A DNA stretch of 64,000 nucleotides. Source: Gemmatimonadota bacterium. GTDB lineage: Bacteria > JAAXHH01. Positions 61,358-64,000 of the stretch are shown here, one piece after another (the stretch's first letter is position 1; every line of letters starts with the position of its first letter). Below the pieces are notes generated by a model. The model had not been told where the DNA came from. It did no database searches and was given only the letters and a program-made list of their open reading frames with translations. Location of the stretch: NCBI GenBank assembly GCA_009837395.1, contig VXTP01000015.1:221181-285180 (forward strand). Reading direction: 5' to 3'. Both the position numbers and the translations under genes were made by a program.

Positions 61358-62734
61358 GTGATACGAGTCGTAGCGGTATGCTGCATGGCCAGTCTGTGTT
61401 GGAATACGGAGGCCGCGCAGGACCAGGCGGACTCGCCGGAAGCGCTGCTCAACGCGTACTATGACCTCTGGCAGCAGTTGGAACGACAGCCGACTTCCGA
61501 GGAAGTAGGTGCCCGGTCGCCCTATCCCGCCGGCAGATACCTGGAGGAATGGGACAACTGGGAGAACGTGCGCCTGGCGCTGGCGGAATACCTGTATCAG
61601 CAGGCCCTGGTTGCCGCGTTGCGGGAGGATGGGGAGACCGCTGCGGAATACTACCGGAAAAGCCTCGAAATAGATCCGGGCCACCCACAGGCGAGCGCGG
61701 CCTACGGAATAGACCTGGACGAAGCCGCCCTGAAACGGGATGAGTTCACGCAGGAGAAGGCCGGACCCACCGCGCAATCCTCCTTCCTTACGTTCCTGGC
61801 ATTACATGAGCGGGGTGATGAGCAGGCTGCCCGCAATAACTTCCTGCTGGCCCAGAGCCAGAAAGCGGCCTATATCGCCTTGGAAATCGCAAAGCTCCAA
61901 GCCGTTTACGATAACGCGGTCGAGCTTTTCAACCAGGAAACCTTTGGTGAAGCGGTAGACCTGTTCCGGATACTGATCGAAATCAGGCCGAACCAGATCG
62001 GTTACGAGGAATTTTACCGTCCGAATGCCGGCAGTATCCGGCAGTACCTGGCCGACGCCATATACCGGTACGAAACGGAACGGTCCGCCCGGTTCGTAAC
62101 CCGTTCGAAGGATGCGCGATTGGCGGTGTGGTATACCGGAAACTGGATGGCACAGTTCGGCGAACTGGGCCTGGAGGCCACGAGACTGGCGCCAACCGGA
62201 GCCAGCCAGGCCCGCGTGCCGCTGCCGAATCTCAAGATGGCGGCAAGGTCCTACCTGGGCGGCGACCTGGGCGTTTCAGTCCGCTTAACGGGTTTTCTCT
62301 GGGCGGGCGCCAGTTGGTCGCAGTTCATGATTACGCCTCATGCCGAGTTTACGTTGAACAACCTGGACCACACCCCCAAGGTATCTGGTGCGCACATTTC
62401 GGCATTGTCTTTCTTTGCAGAAACCTCCACCATGGTCTCGCGGACAACCCGAATGTATCTGCAGGCCGGGGCGGGCCGCTATAGTGCGAGTTTTCCCAGC
62501 GTTCTGTTGGGGAACATCGAACGCCCGCCCAGGTTAATGGCCCACAGGAGCACGTCGATCGGCGGGTTCGCAGGCGGGGGATGCGACGTATGGTTTTTCG
62601 CCAACGATACCGGGCTTCTTGGCGTTCGACTGGATTTGAAATACCATCGCATGAGCGGCGACGACCAGGATTCGGATCGTTCGATCACCCTGAGCGGGCT
62701 CCGGCTTGGCGCAGGTATCACGTTTTCTCTGTAG
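61358..62734 (+). CDS. TPR-containing outer-membrane-type hypothetical protein
   Basis: A 458-residue exported protein. A short signal (VVAVCCMASLCWNTEAA) is followed by helical repeats of TPR type (ALAEYLYQQALVAALREDGETAAEYYRKSLEIDPGHPQ, in several segments; then AVELFNQETFGEAVDLFRILIEIRP). A C-terminal region of alternating strands (SVRLTGFLWAGASWSQFMITPHA; GVRLDLKYHRMSGDD) ends in ITFSL, like a beta-barrel. The start is GTG 61358 after AGGAGG. I cannot name a family. It may belong with the nitrile hydratase transcript, but nothing ties the functions. Confidence 0.75.
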   Translation: MIRVVAVCCMASLCWNTEAAQDQADSPEALLNAYYDLWQQLERQPTSEEVGARSPYPAGRYLEEWDNWENVRLALAEYLYQQALVAALREDGETAAEYYRKSLEIDPGHPQASAAYGIDLDEAALKRDEFTQEKAGPTAQSSFLTFLALHERGDEQAARNNFLLAQSQKAAYIALEIAKLQAVYDNAVELFNQETFGEAVDLFRILIEIRPNQIGYEEFYRPNAGSIRQYLADAIYRYETERSARFVTRSKDARLAVWYTGNWMAQFGELGLEATRLAPTGASQARVPLPNLKMAARSYLGGDLGVSVRLTGFLWAGASWSQFMITPHAEFTLNNLDHTPKVSGAHISALSFFAETSTMVSRTTRMYLQAGAGRYSASFPSVLLGNIERPPRLMAHRSTSIGGFAGGGCDVWFFANDTGLLGVRLDLKYHRMSGDDQDSDRSITLSGLRLGAGITFSL

Positions 62735-62907
62735 CGGTCTTCGGTGGATCGAGAAAGTCACTATACGGGCTCGTGCCAGATCCTGTAATCCATCCAGATC
62801 ACGAAACCATCCAGGTCAGGAGAAGTTCAGTTACGAGGTTTGGTGGGACGACCCACACTAACTAAGAAAGCGGTGTTCCCATTCAACCTCAATGAAAGGA
62901 CCTGACC

Positions 62908-63207
62908 ATGGAAACCATCGGCATATTCATTCAGGGAACCACGGCCGTCGGCGTCCTCGTCGTGGCGATACTGACCTTCCTGGGGCGTTCGACGAATGTA
63001 CTGCGGGAGGACATCGGGGTTTTACGGGAGGATATCAAAGGACTACGGACCGAAATGAACGTCAAGTTCTCAGAGGTTCGGACCGAAATACACGATATAA
63101 ACACCCGCCTGGATCGGGTGAACACTCGCATGGATGGGGTGAATACCCGCCTGGGCAGGGTCGAGGGTCATCTTCGGATTTCCGACGACCATCAGGTCGA
63201 CCGCTAG
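62908..63207 (+). CDS. Small membrane-anchored coiled-coil protein
   Basis: A 99-residue protein. One N-terminal hydrophobic segment (GIFIQGTTAVGVLVVAILTFLG) is followed by heptads (VLREDIGVLREDI, then INTRLDRVNTRMDGVNTRL) built from DNA repeats of 21 bp. AAGGACC lies before the ATG. The pattern matches the gene whose tail is at 1-147. Probably a small oligomeric membrane protein of unknown role. Confidence 0.75.
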   Translation: METIGIFIQGTTAVGVLVVAILTFLGRSTNVLREDIGVLREDIKGLRTEMNVKFSEVRTEIHDINTRLDRVNTRMDGVNTRLGRVEGHLRISDDHQVDR

Positions 63208-63227
63208 TTTCCAGGATAGTGCATTCC

Positions 63228-64000
63228 ATGCCGGACTCTGTAGGCGAAGCGTTTCAAACCGTGCGAGACACCGCACCGGAGCATACCTATCGCGGCGCAG
63301 TGGTCGGTTGCGGGAGGATGGGCAGCTCCATCGACGACGAGCACGTCGGTCAGCCCCACTACCCGTGGCCGTGGGCGCACGCGCCGGCCATGATGGAGGC
63401 GAGGGGGATCGATCTCGTGGCCGCCGCGGACGAGGACCCCGCCAAGTTCGCAGATTTCAGGCGGCGCTGGGGCTGTACGGCCCTGTACACCGACTACCGC
63501 GAAATGGTTGAGAAGGAAGCGATCGACGTGGTCTGCCTGACCACCCGGCCCGAGCCGCGCGCGGAGATCACGGTGGGCCTGGCCGAACTGGGCGTGAAGG
63601 CCATCTTCGCCACGAAACCCATGTGCCGCACGCTGGCCGAGGCCGATGCCATGATCGACGCCTGCGCCAGGCACGGCGTCATCCTCGCCATGGCCTGCCA
63701 TCTAAATTGGTACGGCTACTATACGACGGCCCGCAGGCTCATTGCCGAAGGCGCCATCGGACCTCTGAAGACCATGATCTGCCACAGCCCGTCGACGCTG
63801 TCCAACATCCAAAGCCACACCCTGGCCCTGCTGCGGCTCTTCGCCGGTGCGCCCGCGCAGTGGGTCGTCGGCCTGATCGACACGGACGAGCTGGCGCGAT
63901 CCGAAGCCGATATCCCGGGAACGGGGATCGTCGTGTACGAAAATGGGATCCGGACCATCCTGAACTCCCGGTCCGAATCGCATGTCTACTCCTGGTCCCT
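63228..64000 (+). CDS. Gfo/Idh/MocA family oxidoreductase, 3' truncated by the window edge
   Basis: The 257 residues present carry the Rossmann motif GAVVGCGRMG and the NAD-binding acidic residue in LVAAADEDPAKF. The KP block reads FATKPMC, where most relatives have EKP. The C-terminal domain begins around HLNWYGYYTTARRLIAEGAIG. ATG 63228 has no strong ribosome site but gives the natural start. It is at least the second member of the family in the window and is cut off before its end, so the substrate cannot be judged. Confidence 0.9.
   Translation, partial: MPDSVGEAFQTVRDTAPEHTYRGAVVGCGRMGSSIDDEHVGQPHYPWPWAHAPAMMEARGIDLVAAADEDPAKFADFRRRWGCTALYTDYREMVEKEAIDVVCLTTRPEPRAEITVGLAELGVKAIFATKPMCRTLAEADAMIDACARHGVILAMACHLNWYGYYTTARRLIAEGAIGPLKTMICHSPSTLSNIQSHTLALLRLFAGAPAQWVVGLIDTDELARSEADIPGTGIVVYENGIRTILNSRSESHVYSWS

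Overview
The window looks like chromosome from a GC-rich, free-living, probably aquatic bacterium. The combination of phytanoyl-CoA dioxygenases, Gfo/Idh/MocA dehydrogenases, BNR sialidases, an enolase-superfamily dehydratase, two large DUF6785-like membrane proteins, MoxR/DUF58 genes and an orphan MacB-type permease recalls uncultured members of the FCB group (Latescibacterota/Gemmatimonadota-like). That placement is inferred from gene content only. There is no rRNA, CRISPR array, integrase or transposase. Two tRNA genes (Val-GAC, Leu-TAA) are present. Most sequence is GC-rich. The clear exception is about 50.0-53.5 kb, which is visibly AT-richer and holds one large helicase-nuclease.

Layout. 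0-2.4 kb: the tail of a heptad-repeat coiled-coil protein, then MoxR and DUF58. 2.4-10.1 kb: an ABC ATPase diverging from a run of amino-acid enzymes (ornithine cyclodeaminase-like, class I/II aminotransferase, class V aminotransferase, an unfamiliar PLP-type protein), with a KamA-type radical SAM enzyme convergent to it. 10.7-17.6 kb (minus strand): htpG under a consensus sigma70 promoter, followed closely by a peptide-binding lipoprotein, a secreted propeller-like protein, an AmgK-like kinase fused to a RapZ C-terminal domain, and a MurU-like nucleotidyltransferase. This looks like cell-wall sugar salvage; an AmpG-like permease lies elsewhere in the window at 40.5 kb. 18-24 kb: dioxygenase, dehydrogenase, a kinase, pyrD and a sugar-acid dehydratase. 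24-32.6 kb: two tRNAs, a metallophosphoesterase pair, HU, an ATP-grasp enzyme, an M32 carboxypeptidase, a DUF6785-like protein and AlkD.

32.7-50 kb: a phosphohexomutase, sialidase, orphan ABC permease, a copper-delivery operon (cytochrome c, PCuAC, SCO), AmpG, UxuA, a second dioxygenase, a glycosylasparaginase-like Tat protein, an RNA methyltransferase, and the second DUF6785-like protein coupled to a second sialidase. 50-53.3 kb: the AT-rich helicase-nuclease. 53.5-64 kb: an RmlA-like gene, a four-gene minus-strand operon (MocA-like, hydroxyacid dehydrogenase, FAH hydrolase, pentapeptide protein), a lone dihydrolipoamide acyltransferase, a cobalt-type nitrile hydratase operon, an outer-membrane-type protein, a small coiled-coil protein, and a truncated Gfo/Idh/MocA gene at the edge.

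Together the genes suggest a scavenging heterotroph that degrades glycans, sugar acids and amino-acid derivatives, recycles its wall and respires with a copper oxidase. A recurrent oddity is short tandem duplication (9-22 bp period), often exactly across stop codons, and low-complexity inserts inside otherwise conserved enzymes.
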